From Zingiber officinale (Eukaryota > Streptophyta > Magnoliopsida > Zingiberales > Zingiberaceae), in the NCBI RefSeq assembly GCF_018446385.1, contig NC_056000.1:50128722-50192721 (forward strand): a stretch of 64,000 nt of DNA, given 5' to 3'. The notes beneath the pieces are model-generated. The model was not told the DNA's origin and made no database searches. It saw only the letters and a program-made list of their open reading frames with translations. Position numbers and translations under genes: made by a program. Positions 20,426-32,909 of this stretch are shown here, one piece after another; the stretch's first letter is position 1, and every line of letters begins with the position of its first letter.

Positions 20426-23400
20426 ATGTCTGTAATCGGGAAGTCGACGAACATCTTCTGGCAAGAATGCCAGGTCGGGAAGGTCGATCGGGAGAAGCTG
20501 CTTAAGCAGAAGGGTTGCGTCGTTTGGATCACTGGGCTTAGCGGCTCAGGTTTGGCTTTATCCCTATAGTTTTATTTGTACATCCAGTGGATGTTTTAAT
20601 TTTTATCTGCAACTATCTCTTTTGCTTCGTGGAAATTTAAAAACAAAAAAACAGAAGTTCTTGATTGAGTAACGATCTAATCTTAAAGTCGTTTTTTGTA
20701 ATTTTGATTTAGGGATTCAATAATTTTTTTTTTCTTATTCGATTTAGTTCTTAGTTATGTTTGATATTGTAGAATTAGGGCAGGATGTGTATTTTTACAA
20801 CCTTCAGGTCTAAATGTGAATGCTCGTTTTTTGTATTTTAAATTGACAATGAAAAAAAAATGATCTTGCTCAAGAAATTCGTTAAAAATTTGCTCCTTGA
20901 GTGACGCTATGACTACACTGGTTGTCATTTTGAAATATCAATTTACTTCTACTTACGGAGTAAGAACTAAGTCCGCCTATTGCATATTATGCACCATTTT
21001 TCCAACTGAAGAGGCTGATCTTCTTACTTCTTAAACAGCTATCCATCACGATTTTCTTGATTCTAATGATGGACCGATTCCATGCATAGATAAGTTTTAG
21101 TAGACTTTTGATATGTCAACTGAACTTTTGTTTGAAAAGGAAAATATCAACATAAATTTTAACTTAGTGATCTACATTTTGCTTCTTTTTAAAGAGTTCC
21201 ATGTTCAAATCACAAACATGTAATATTATTATGAACAACTGGAAAACCCATTTGGTTTCACTTAGGGATGGATGTGTGCTGGAATGCCTTATCCGTCTGG
21301 TTTCCTTTTCTCTTAGTCTGCTGATATACTTCCCTTTCTCTTGCAGTTAACAAAGCCAGTAATGTGTTAAAAGCAGTTAAGAACTTAGTGATGTGATAAA
21401 AACATGAAAAGCCTCACCATCTAATATTGGTCTATGCATGCTAAGTCTCTTCTTTTGGGGGAGAAAGAAAAAGATAAGGACATCCAATTAACTGATAAAG
21501 GTGGGATTTATTTCAGACCTTATAGGAACCTTTTTTTGCTAACTTCTTCTATTTGATTTTTAACATTTCAAAAATAGTGTGGTTGCTATTTTTCTACTTT
21601 TGCATGTGTCTGAAACTAGTTAATTTTGACAATGGCATCCATTATTTTGAATTTGAAATGGAATTGCTAAAGTTTACTAAAAGATCTCATCTATTGGGCT
21701 GTTGTTTTGCCACTAGATAAAGAGGAAATTGTATTTTGCTCATATTAAAAAAAAGTCAGACGAGCTGTTAGAGCTTTTCAATGTGGAACATAACTTTGAC
21801 GTTAGAGTAATGTGATTATTTGAATATTTGTCTCTGTTGCTGTTGCCTCATCTAAAATGTAGAACTGCTCTAAAAATGTTCATGTAAGCATTGCATTTTA
21901 TTCATATTAAAAATGTTACTTGAGCAATTAGAGATTTTCAACTGTGGAACATAACATTGGCATTTGAGTACTGTGAGTACTTGAACGTTTGTCTCTTGTT
22001 GCTGTTGCCTCATCTAAAATGTAGATTCCAAAAGGTTCTTTAAGTTAAGAAGAAATAAGGATGCCAGTTTTGTTCTTGTGATTGTAATCTTATCTAATAA
22101 TGGTTTTACCTTGAAGTCGTGTATTTGTGATCTCCAACAGCTTGGTGCAATCTATTGCTTAATGCATCAGAAATTGTTCCTTTTCCCTATCAAAAATAAT
22201 GAAAATTTTGTAGGATCCAAAAGAATTTAGATATCTCCACAATAGCATGATATTGTCCACTTTGGGCCTAAGCCCTCATGGTTTTGCTCTTGGGTTCTAC
22301 CCAAAAGGCCTCATTCCAATGGAGATATCTTTTCTCTTATAAACCCATGATCTTTCCCATGTGTTTCCAATATGGGACTATGTTTGCAACCTTGCAACCC
22401 CAATTCCACCCCTCGGTCCACCCGACCTACTAGGACTTCCTTGCCTAGCCGCAACTAGGACTTCCTGCCTGGTGCACCCACCAGGTCTTTCTGTCCCTCG
22501 GTCCACCCGACCTACTAGGACTTCCTTGCCTAGCCGCAACTAGGACTTCCTGCCTGGTGTCTGGTCCTCTTGATCCAAACATAGGAGCCCCCACTTTCTT
22601 TGTTTGAGGTCAATATTGTACCCACATGGTTCAATCAGACCATAGCTCTTGTGCACAGTCGGCGGTTAAACCTTCTGGCAGTCAGGGCTCTGATACCAAT
22701 TGTAGGATCCAAAAGAATTTAGATATCTCCACAATAGCATGATATTGTACACTTTGGGCCTAAGCCCTCATGGTTTTGCTCTTGGGCTCTACCCAAAAGG
22801 CCTCATTCTAATGGAGATATCTTTTCTCTTATAAACCCATGATCTTTCCCATGTGTTTCCAATATGGGACTATGTTTGCAACCTTGCAACCCCAACAAAT
22901 TTGACTCTAACTTGTTTGTGAAAATATTTACAATGTTAATGATTATGTTCCATGACCATCCATATATCTAGGCCAATTTGTCTGCCTCTACAGGACAGCC
23001 TCATTTCATCCAACTTTAGTTCTACACTATACCTTGCTTTTGACATTACAAAGTGGCAACAATCAGATGGTTTTTTGTGACAACATTGGTTTCATTTAAT
23101 TGGTTTCTTGGCCATGGGAAACCTTGAATGAGGTTCCATCTTCTTTGAAAAAGCATAGTGTTTCCTGTTTAAGTTTAATACTTACAATTTATCCAGGAAA
23201 AAGTACTCTAGCATGCACGTTGAGTCGAGAACTGCATTCCAAAGGAAACCTTACATATGTACTTGATGGTGACAACCTTAGGCATGGGTTGAACAAAGAT
23301 CTTGGCTTTTCAGCAAAAGATCGCACTGAGAATATACGTAGGGTTGGTAAGTTGCCCTTTAGTAATGGCTATTTTTGAGGGAAATTTGTATTAGTTGTTC

Positions 23401-26400
23401 CATAAAATTTTTATTCTGTGCAAACTTCTGATAGTTATTTTGGGACATTTTTCTTCTTTTTTTAGCTGGAGCCTATTAAAGGCAGAGAGCCTAAATTTTG
23501 TTTGTGATAATTGGAATGCCTATATATGCAGGTGAAGTGGCAAAGCTCTTTGCTGATTCAGGTTTAGTCTGTATTGCCAGCTTGATATCTCCATATAGGA
23601 AAGACAGAGATTTCTGCCGTGCAATTGTTCCTGACTCTAGATTCATTGAAGTCAGCACTTCTCTGTATAATTTTTTTTTCCCACTAGACACTGAACTTAT
23701 TTTCAGTTATTTTATGATTTATAGCGAATATCTTATAGGTATTTATGAATATGCCTTTGGAGTTGTGCGAAGCAAGGGACACAAAAGGCCTTTACAAACT
23801 TGCTCGAGCAGGAAAGATAAAGGGTATGCTTTTATTTCTGCAGGTTATAGAGTGATTCAAGATTATCCGAGATAACATCTAAATGATGCTTGTTTAATTG
23901 ATTATTATATACTGTATAAAAGGATATTCTACTTGACAATTCTTAGCATAAACTAAGTTAGCCCTGTGCTTTTCAAAAGTTCTTTTTTTTCACTTACCCA
24001 GCATATTTGCAAGTGTCTTAGTTATTCAGCATGCAATTCCCACAGTAGATAGCTGTAGTTAATGAATAATTAATGTCCATGTTGGAACTTAGTTTTTTTT
24101 TTTTTTACCATAATGTAAAATCTATGAATGGAAAAATAAATCCATGCAAGTAGCTTATGATAACTACTATCTAACGGTTGTCGTCATTCTTAGGGATGAG
24201 AACATGCAAGACTGATTGTCTATAAACACTTAAATATCACTTATAAATATATACATCATGAAGAAATCCCTAAATGAATTAATGATTCTTCTGGACTATT
24301 AATGAGAATCTGTTGAAAACCTTGACCATTTAATAATGGCATCCTTATTTTGTGAAAATTTTGTGTAGCCAGATGGTAACAATTTTTGTTATCCTTTATC
24401 GCAAAGGTTAATCTCCATTGAATTATGTTGTACTGGAGAATTCTAATATCAGAGCTTAACTTATTACATAAATCGTGGAATACATTGTCTATATATTTTA
24501 ACTAGATTCTATGATTGAAAATGATCAAAATTGTTAAATATTTCACACCATATATTTGCATTTCAGATAGGGATGGGAAATTGGACTGTGTGTGCGACTA
24601 TGAGTTTATTTCTCTGCATAATAGTTACTTACAAAAGTTGGATTTTCATGCAGGTTTTACTGGGATAGATGATCCATATGAGCCACCTCTGAACTGTGAG
24701 GTACACATGCAATCACTTATAAATATTACCCTCTTGGCATTGCCCACTATATTTTGCTTAGACAGTTCATGCAGCTTTAAAATGGAGATTCAATATTGAC
24801 ATGCTAGTTATTTAGTTGCATATATTAACATATACAATCTATTTGTATTTTTAAAGGATTATAATGTATTTTTATGGTTAAGATAAAAAAAACCCTAATA
24901 TTACGTGAGATTTTGTTGATTCTGATGAATTCTGCATTATCCAAGAAGTTCTTGGTTGTTCATCCAGCTTCCATGCTAAGGGTCCCTTCATGAAGAAAGC
25001 AAGCTTGATTCTGTACTGAAATCAGATGCATTTTTTATTTTTGAATACTATATTCATTGTGCTATTTGAGAACCAATCATCAAACCAAATGGTTTGAATT
25101 ATGCCATAGATATAGTAATTGTGGATCCATTTCAGTCTTGAATTGTGTGATATTATTAAGGTCTGTAATATCTTATAGTCGTCAAATATGATCTAAAAAT
25201 ATATTGAGAAGAATTCTAGATGTTTCTTTTGGATTATTATCAATTTCATATTATTAGAGTACCCTAGTTATATGCCCAGAATTTACTCATGGTAAGGAAA
25301 TTGTTAATTGGAAATCATAAATGTCTAAATTGTGTGTTCAATTATTCTTGTAGGATATAATGTCACAATGCCTACTTTTCTTAAAGTTAACATATACTGT
25401 GTTACAATTGGAGCAAATTTGAAATGAAACTTGTCAATTTGATTTAGATTATTGGTAGTAGGACCGATGGCCAATATTCTAGGTACTTGCTCCTTCACCT
25501 TCTTAGAGAGAAACCATTTAAACTTTTACTGCAAACATAACTCACGACCTAGGAAAGATCACTTCAGCTACCAAAGGGACATTATGATGCATGTGTTTGT
25601 AGGTTTCAGGAACTATAATCTTGGCACATTTGGAACTCTGCGGGCTCAATTACTTTGGATGGTCTAAGTCATTTGAGAAATTGTGATGGATCTGCTTGTA
25701 GATTTTAGAATTAATGAGTGATGTCTTATGTGGTGTATTTGCATGCCCCATCTTTGCATACAGAACCATTGGGTTAAATTAATTTGAATGGCTTAGAAGA
25801 TAGAGGCCCATCAAATATTCTTTTTTCAGACTTAAATATGTGGCTCACGATTTGCTTGACTTAAATATTCATAGCTTATATGTTAAATATTCGTCTGCAG
25901 ATACAAATGTATATACACAAATTCTTGTATAGATTTATATATGATTGTTCTTCTTTGTTATAAACTCTAGAACAGTCAATTGCTATTTGTCATACCTAGA
26001 TTGTACTCTTAACAGAAATGCAATCTAGCCATAAGATGCTTATTGTTTCTGTTACTTGATATAAACATATTCAATTTCCATAGACATAAATATACTGTCC
26101 TTCATCAAGCTCACACCGTTGCTCAAGAACCATACATTAATTACTTGCATAGTGTTTGGTATCTGATAGCTGTATTCCTTGCTCATGAATATATGCAACA
26201 ATATGCATTACTTAATTGACCTCCAAATAATTGGATAAACACAGCTTGATGACTGAATACCATTCATGTAGATATTAAGTCTCTAAAAATAACTAGTATT
26301 TGATAGCAATATGCTTTCTGTAGCAGCTTGATACAAATTGCAATTCACTGTCGATTATTCCTACTCATCGTGGCCTGGAATTGTAAATGGGTGCCTGTAG

Positions 26401-26562
26401 ATTTATGTATCCTTGTTTCAGGCCTCTTGTTGAAGTATTCCACACCATTTTTTGTATTTCCAGATAGAGATCAAACAAGAAAATGGAATCTGCCCTTCTC
26501 CTCTTTCCATGGCCGGACACATTGTCGACTACTTGGAAGAGAAAGGCCTTTTGCAAGAATAA
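20426..26562 (+). CDS. APK3: Adenylyl-sulfate (APS) kinase, cytosolic APK3 type
   Basis: Six exons: 20426-20549, 23197-23346, 23532-23650, 23739-23823, 24654-24700, 26464-26562; 624 nt, 207 residues, all phases consistent. It phosphorylates adenosine 5'-phosphosulfate with ATP to PAPS, the donor for sulfotransferases. The P-loop GLSGSGKST spans the exon 1/2 junction. The family blocks [72 protein letters not shown] and [11 protein letters not shown] follow in order. Length and the immediate start [14 protein letters not shown], without a transit peptide, match Arabidopsis APK3 (about 208 residues), the cytosolic form, rather than plastid isoforms. Intron 1 (2.6 kb) holds a TRIM element. No damaging change is visible. 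Confidence 0.95.
22209..22403 (-). repeat. TRIM left terminal repeat (3' LTR on the minus strand)
   Basis: It begins TGTAGGATCC on the + strand and matches 22701-22897 almost base for base. Its inner border is blurred by the adjacent purine/pyrimidine tract. Confidence 0.9.
22701..22897 (-). repeat. TRIM right terminal repeat (5' LTR on the minus strand)
   Basis: It runs from TGTAGGATCC to CCCCAACA on the + strand, i.e. TGTTGG...CCTACA in element orientation. The tRNA-Met primer site lies two bases inside it. Confidence 0.9.
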
Positions 26563-27477
26563 TAAAGCTTCACGAAGTCACTTTGTACTCCAATAATATC
26601 TCCTTTTTTGCTGCAACTTGACATCGAGGTCGGCTTACCATTCTACTTATTTATGACTCAAGTAAACAAAACTTTGTGGGTTCTTCCTTGGTTGATAAAC
26701 GAATTACGAATGTGGTGGAATGGAATTTCGGTTGAAAAATCTCAATTTTCTTTCTTGTAGTGTATACACCATTTTGTTTCAACAAGATTTTCATGGTCAC
26801 TGCAGAATGTTCATTAGAGATTTGTCTTTTGCACCTTAGCAAGAAGCAAGGTGTTGACATACAGCTTATTACATAATAAGTCAGGTATAGATAAAAGTTC
26901 AAATTTGATGATATGATCTCATTTCAAAGTTATTTTTGGTCCTGGAATGCTTATAACATGTATTTATGTTAGTTTAAGTTATTTTTTAATGACAAATATA
27001 ATGGAAATGAGTTATTGGACGATTTAAACGCATGATGCATTGAACATATCAGCATCTTTAAAACTTTATGTTAAATCCATTGAGACAAAAAGGCATTTGG
27101 AGCTTAAGCATACACACAAAACCTCAAGCTACTGCACACGATCATCTAATTATGGACTGGTGGAATTAGATTACTTGGTATATAGACAATGACAAAAAAG
27201 TATCAACCCAAAGTAGTAAATATGACTATTCATATTAGGAAAATAAACCCTGCGTTCGTCGCCCACAATAATGCCAATTCTTCGGAAGATGCTAAGCTAA
27301 TAGCAAATCAACGAAGAAAATAACATATAGAAAAGTATTGCTCGTGATAGGAATCTGAAACCACAATCGACAGGTGTTTCTGCAGCACTAAGCTATACAA
27401 AGAGACTAAGTAGTAGCACCATGTTTGACAACAACTTATACGAGGGAAGAAATTGTTGCGGCACTCTGTATCAATCC
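26563..27477. other. Convergent intergenic region between APK and VAMP
   Basis: The 3' flanks of two converging genes. No open frame with family resemblance and no defined repeat was seen. Confidence 0.6.
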
Positions 27478-30034
27478 TCATAAGCACTTGAAGCCATGAC
27501 AAAAGGACAAAAATATGATAAGAATCAGTGCGATGACAATGCCCAGAACCATCAGTTTAATCTTCATGTTTTGTAGCCACATCTTCCTCCTCATTGTCGT
27601 ACCTTGCTGTCGAAAATCCTGCGCCTGCAGTATCAAGCAGCAGAAAATCCAGCAGAGGATGTTAACACTTCAACAAAGATAAAGTGCAACTACATAAATT
27701 CATAAAAGACATGGAAGGATAGATGTCTTGCAGACTATAGTTTGCTCACCTGGGACCGAAGGCTTTCGGTTTTATCAACGAGCAACTCAATTTTCTCACC
27801 ACGGTCAAGAACCTGAATCATGAAAAACGACCAAAAAACAGCACCAAAAATATCAGCGCAGGTGAAAGATATCCCTGAGCATGAATTGAAGAAGACAAAA
27901 CAAGTAGGCACCTTCTCGATATTTTCCATCATTACTCCTTTGACTTCTGAAACCTGAGCTTTCACCTTCGCCAACTTGTTGATCTCTTCGGGGTGGTCCA
28001 CACAGTATTGCATGTGCTCTTTAAGCTTGGCCCTGATATGTTAGCAGATGTTTGAGTATTACTTGCCTTCTCCTTAGATATCATGAGAATGACAATCAGG
28101 TAGCCAGTTAAGTACCCAAACTCACGGCTGAGGCTATTTGCTGGAGCAGTTGTAGCTTTTCCTCCCCCATATCTTTTGCTGAAGTCGTCCTTCACCCTCT
28201 CCAGAAAAGCAATGGGAACTTGCCTGCCTAGAGATTCAACAGCAACTACACAATATGCTGCAGTATTCACATTTTCTAGTTAGACACTGAACTCAACAAG
28301 AAAATATCAACTCAAAATTCAAAAAATAGTCCACAAGGATATACAAGGGCATCTCTAGGAAAACTGCTAGTCAGTGATAGTAAATTGTAGCAGGCAAAAA
28401 CTTACTTCAGACTGAAGTAGAAGAATCAATCAGATTAATGGTGTATCATAAGAATCGACAAAAAATTGTAAAGGTGACCACAAACTTTCAAAATAAATGC
28501 CAGCAATGCACACTATCATTCATATTTGTAAAAATTCAATTATCCAAGTCCACAAATTGCCCTCCAAAAAACCATGTGCAGAAGAACCCTACTAAAACAT
28601 TTGGTATTGCTAAGGTGAATGCCATTTCTCATGCAACACAGTGTGCATGTTTCAAACATTAAAATGGAAATTGGAGATCCTTTCACTATGCCTAAAGTAT
28701 CCATGCTGTCTAAGGAGCATCATACCATTTCTTTATAAGAGCTAAAATAACTTGTGCCCTTCAAATCCAAAATTTTTTCTTTCAAAAACCAAAGCTGTGT
28801 GCAATGCATTTCAAACATTCCAAGATTGTACTGTTTTTAACCTAGTACAAGATGGAACTGTATCTATTTACCAATAAAAGAAACACATTGATATTTCAAA
28901 TATCAGTTTTAGAAGAAAAAAATTGAAGTTTATTTCAATTAAAACATTTTTTAGATATTTTGATCTATAAAACAACATAATACTGTAACCTAAAAAGGAT
29001 GAGCAGATACTCTAATCCTAAAAAGTGATTAAAACCACAGCTAAAAACATGTCATTGTTTCCAAAGTGATGTAGGATGGCATTCCCCATAACATATACCA
29101 TGACTTCATAACTAGGACAGAAGTCTGAAGTCTTGAATGCACAAGATCAAAGAGCCACAACATACAAATAGAACTTAACAACAATCCCAAACTTCTTAAA
29201 GGAAGTCATATTTAATTTAAATTGACTAGTAACAAGGCTTTCCATGTTAGGCATGCTAAGAACAAAGTTGTAAATCTCAATCCATGTCAATCAACATAAG
29301 CAAACCATACCTTTGCATGTTATGATCATGGATGAACTCGAAAATATCATTCAGTGTAAGTGGCACACGTTAAGAGTCTCACTCCATTTGTGGACCAAAA
29401 TAAAGATCAGGTCTGCATGAGCAAGCATTACTTGTTTTTGCCTTATAGTCTAGATTGCAAATCTTATCACTGTCAGTCAACACAAACAAAAAGAATTGTT
29501 CCATTCGAAAGCAAAATCAAAAACAAGATTGGCAAATGCCAATTTTACATGCACATAATGGATAATATAAGCCTTTGTTTTGGCCCATATCGATAAAGAC
29601 AAATTTTGATGGCAGCGAAAAAGGATGAATGGGGTAACCATGCATTCACCTTCCTTTTCTCCTATCTGTTGCTCTTCCACTCATATTCCTTTGGTTCGTT
29701 CAACCCATTGTTCCTCAATAGTCTCCCTCTAGTTGATTGCTCAACCTCACATAGATCTGAAGGAAGAAAAGGAGAACAGTACCTCACCGTCATTTAACCT
29801 TGATCAACAGTATTCTTCCCGTCCAAATTATAGAAAAATAATTTGTTCACAGTTAAATCTAATTCAATTAAAAGATGATTCAAACAAAACTAGGATCCAA
29901 TATTGAGCCCAATTGAAGCCCAAAAGCAAAGCCAAAGAGGATGAGTGAGCTATCAAGCATTCTTTGTCCTCCGCTTCTCTCTTACTCTTTTTCTCATAAT
30001 CTTTTACTTGTTCCAGATGTCATCGTGCCTCATT

Positions 30035-30089
<55 letters not shown>

Positions 30090-32476
30090 AGTATACCAAT
30101 ACCCTCTCCCTCCCCCGATTTTACCTAGATCAAATTATAAAAAATTAATTTATACATGATTTAATCCAGTTCAATTAGCGATTCAACCCAAACTAGGTTC
30201 CTAGATTAAACCCAAAATTCAAGCACAAAAGCAACCATAATCAATAAAATCGTGATTCCACCAATGAAGCTCAACTTAAATCCATTTGAACCCACTTCAA
30301 GCCATTAAACCCAACCCAATCAAATTTAGGCTGAATCCCAAACATTGATTAATTAAAAATGCATTGTGACTAGGCTTAGATATAAGAATAATTATTAATA
30401 AATATATAATAGAAGCATGAAGCTATATATATGTATCAGATTAAGTAATAATATACCTTTTCAAATTGTGTTTGTAGATAAATAGGCCAAGTGAGATGAG
30501 ATTAAAAAAACTTGAAGCTGAGCTAAAACAAGATTGACATAGTTTAACCGATGCCAACCTTCAGAAACAGAAATTAGTATAGAAACCTAAATTTCAAACT
30601 TGGTAGTTATCAAGAAATTCAAATATTAATATTACTAGGTATTATAGAATTTTGAAAATAAGGTGTCTAGTAGAGGCATCATATCAAAAATATTAATGTT
30701 TAAACCAATGTATGTTTTCACAAACATGGAACACTAAAGATGAACACAAAAAAAAAATTACCACTGAGACTTGGTTTGCTTCATACAAAATATTATGTCT
30801 ATGTAAAACATTTTTCATAAAAAAACTTTTGTATCCCTTGTTTGGCATGTTATATAAAATATTTTCTAGTCCTCTTCTTCCTTCTCTTCCTTCCTAAGCA
30901 CAACCAACAACTTCTGCCACCGCATGATGAGTGACAAGTGACAGAAGGTAATGGCTGCAGCAAGCAATGGTCTTGGCAGGCAGTGGTGGCTGGATCTCAG
31001 CAGGCAACAAGATTGAGGCAGCATAACAGGTCTGATGCAACCCATAGAAGCAGCACCACCAACATGTCCTTTTGTCGGGCAATTTGCGATGAGTGGCAAC
31101 AAGCAGCAGATGTAAGTTTTGGCAAGAAGCAATCTCAAGGGTAACAACAAGTGACAGGTTCTACAGGCGATAGCAGACAGACCCTAAAAAGTAAGTTGTC
31201 TTTCATTGTGAATTCAGTAAACACGTAACCAACAGGATGAGAAACCATACTTCACCTAAGGCATATCAGAACTTAACACGTAACCAACAGGATGAGAAAC
31301 CATACTTCACCTAAAGCATATCTGAACTTTCTTTAGTTTTAAATTAGACCATCACCTAAAGTATCAAAGATAAAATGGCAGGACCAAAGCCAAGATGACA
31401 AAGCATCTCTCAGATCCTATCAACATCATAGAAGGTTCATAATTACAGGCAACAGCAACATATAAAACCTACATGAAGTATAATAGTCTAACTAACTTAA
31501 ATTTAGAGAAAGGAAAAGCAAGGAATCTCTACTTTCATATGATAAGATTCCTTAATCAAAAAGCTCTGGTATTAGTTCCAAACGTGAGCAAAGATCCAAG
31601 CATCAAAAATACCTTTATATCATGAATTTTCAAGGTTAATATAAGGACATTTCATAAAAGAAAATTAGAACTTAAAAGCCAAAGCAATAACAGAATTAAG
31701 AAAGGTTTCTGAAAGACAATTATTAAACATACATTTTTAATTCATTAATGAGAGCATAACATAGATGAGGTCTTTCCCAGATCTTTCAATGCTCTGTTGC
31801 CCTGGTCTCAAAAAGAATTGTAATGTTTTACAATGAATACAACAAAATACTGGTCTGTCCTAACTGGCAGTCAAGTTATCAGATCTTGGGATGAAGAATC
31901 AGCTTACGGACCAAACACTAGTTTCACTAAAATTAGTTCATCCTTGATAAAATAGCATTTTTCACTCAAAAGTTAATCGAAATTGATCAGAAGCATCAGT
32001 TCACTAAAATTCTTCATTTTAAAAATACGCAAATGCCTAACCGCGACAAGTTTCAACTTATTACCTTCGAACTATACTATGATCCACCAACGCAACACAA
32101 CGACGGAAACCTCGACATCTAGAAACCCTAAATTCACCGCACCGAATACTACAAACAACAAAGCTCAGTCAAACTCCCTCATTCTACTTCCCAAAATCAC
32201 CAAAAATATCGAAAATGCATCGAGATTCCATCGAATCAGAGAAAACCCTTACGTCAACAATCAGGAAAGGATTCGAGGGCACTCACTGTATCCATCCTCA
32301 ACGAGGTAGTTGAAGGTGTGACCGTCGCAGTTGTAGGTGAATTTATTGCTGGTGGCGGGGAGCTTCTGAAGGCACTGGGCAGCGATGCTGTTAAAGTTTC
32401 CGGTAAACTCCGTGTACTCGGCCACGATCACCGTCCCCCGCGAAACGAAGCTGTAGATGAGCGACTGCTGGCCCAT
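27478..32476 (-). CDS. VAMP72: R-SNARE, VAMP721/722-type longin protein
   Basis: Five exons on the minus strand: 32476-32287, 28257-28116, 28032-27912, 27812-27750, 27624-27478; 663 nt, 220 residues, all phases consistent (Arabidopsis VAMP721 is 219). The N-terminal longin domain starts [20 protein letters not shown] and contains [20 protein letters not shown]. The R-SNARE helix spans [19 protein letters not shown] to [19 protein letters not shown], with the zero-layer arginine in DRGEK. The stretch [12 protein letters not shown] precedes a single C-terminal membrane anchor, followed by CHGFKCL. The family drives fusion of secretory vesicles at the plasma membrane and cell plate. Intron 1 is 4 kb. 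The start is fixed by the conserved N-terminus. It is transcribed in tandem with the costars gene upstream. Confidence 0.95.
30037..30089. repeat. Compound (TC)n(CA)n microsatellite
   Basis: About 17 TC units run directly into about 9 CA units. It lies in VAMP intron 1. Confidence 0.95.
31220..31329. repeat. 55-bp tandem duplication
   Basis: Two adjacent copies of a 55-bp unit beginning AACACGTAACCAACAGG, with only one or two differences between them. It lies in VAMP intron 1, and the near identity suggests a recent event. Confidence 0.9.
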
Positions 32477-32909
32477 CTCCTGATCGCACGAAGCCTCCCT
32501 AACACTGGACCGTGGCCGCGGCGAGATCAGAGAAACAGAGGCCGATCTAAACGGCTAACGAGCGAGACGAAGCCAAACGAACGCGATAGATACCGTGAGC
32601 GGTAAAATTCTGGAACGTTGAAGGGTAAATTAAAAAAAAAATGCTTGCGTCGGTTTCGGAACTTTATACTCAGGACCCTTTTGTTTTAAAAATTCCACGA
32701 CACCCATTGACTGTTGAGGTCGCAATAGTTAATGAAGCAAGAAAACGAGCCACCGTCGTTTCATGCAAGTTCAAATTCTCATAGCTGAGTAACCACATCA
32801 AACTATGAGTGCAGAAGTTGTGATTGGAACAAGGAAACAATTCATACTCAGCGTGCGAACATCGAATGAGAGAAAATAAAAATCATAGTTCGAGTTAAGG
32901 TGATCTAGC
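32477..32909 (-). promoter_or_regulatory. VAMP 5' flank / costars 3' flank
   Basis: The 433 bp separate the VAMP start from the costars stop on the same strand, so the VAMP promoter must lie here or overlap the costars 3' end. The first 130 bp upstream of the ATG is GC-rich, as expected for a leader. No TATA box was confidently placed. Confidence 0.4.

Larger units (their letters stand above)
22209..22897 (-). mobile_element. TRIM (miniature LTR retrotransposon) in APK intron 1
   Basis: A 689-bp element with direct terminal repeats of about 197 bp, flanked by the 5-bp duplication AATTT on both sides (22204-22208, 22898-22902). Next to the right repeat, the minus strand reads TGGTATCAGAGC (22687-22698), the primer-binding site for initiator tRNA-Met. 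This sets the orientation as minus. The internal region is about 300 bp with no gag or pol and contains a short direct repeat (words CTCGGTCCACCCGACC and GCCGCAACTAGGACTTCC occur twice, near 22412-22475 and 22497-22560). The two terminal repeats differ at about 3 of 195 sites. At a rate of 1.3e-8 per site per year (assumed, from grasses) that suggests roughly half a million years. The element looks structurally complete but never had its own proteins. Confidence 0.92.
28258..32286 (-). other. VAMP intron 1 (4.0 kb)
   Basis: AT-rich intron with a mixed TC/CA microsatellite (30037-30089), a 55-bp tandem duplication (31220-31329) and a more GC-rich patch near 30890-31150 that may be transposon debris. 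No internal gene is supported. Confidence 0.7.

Noticed and set aside
22361-22543. 60-residue open frame in the TRIM element
   Set aside because: It spans the internal direct repeat of a non-coding miniature LTR element.
30866-31150. Overlapping open frames on both strands in VAMP intron 1
   Set aside because: GC-richer patch opens several frames, but no motif or splice support was found; probably transposon debris.
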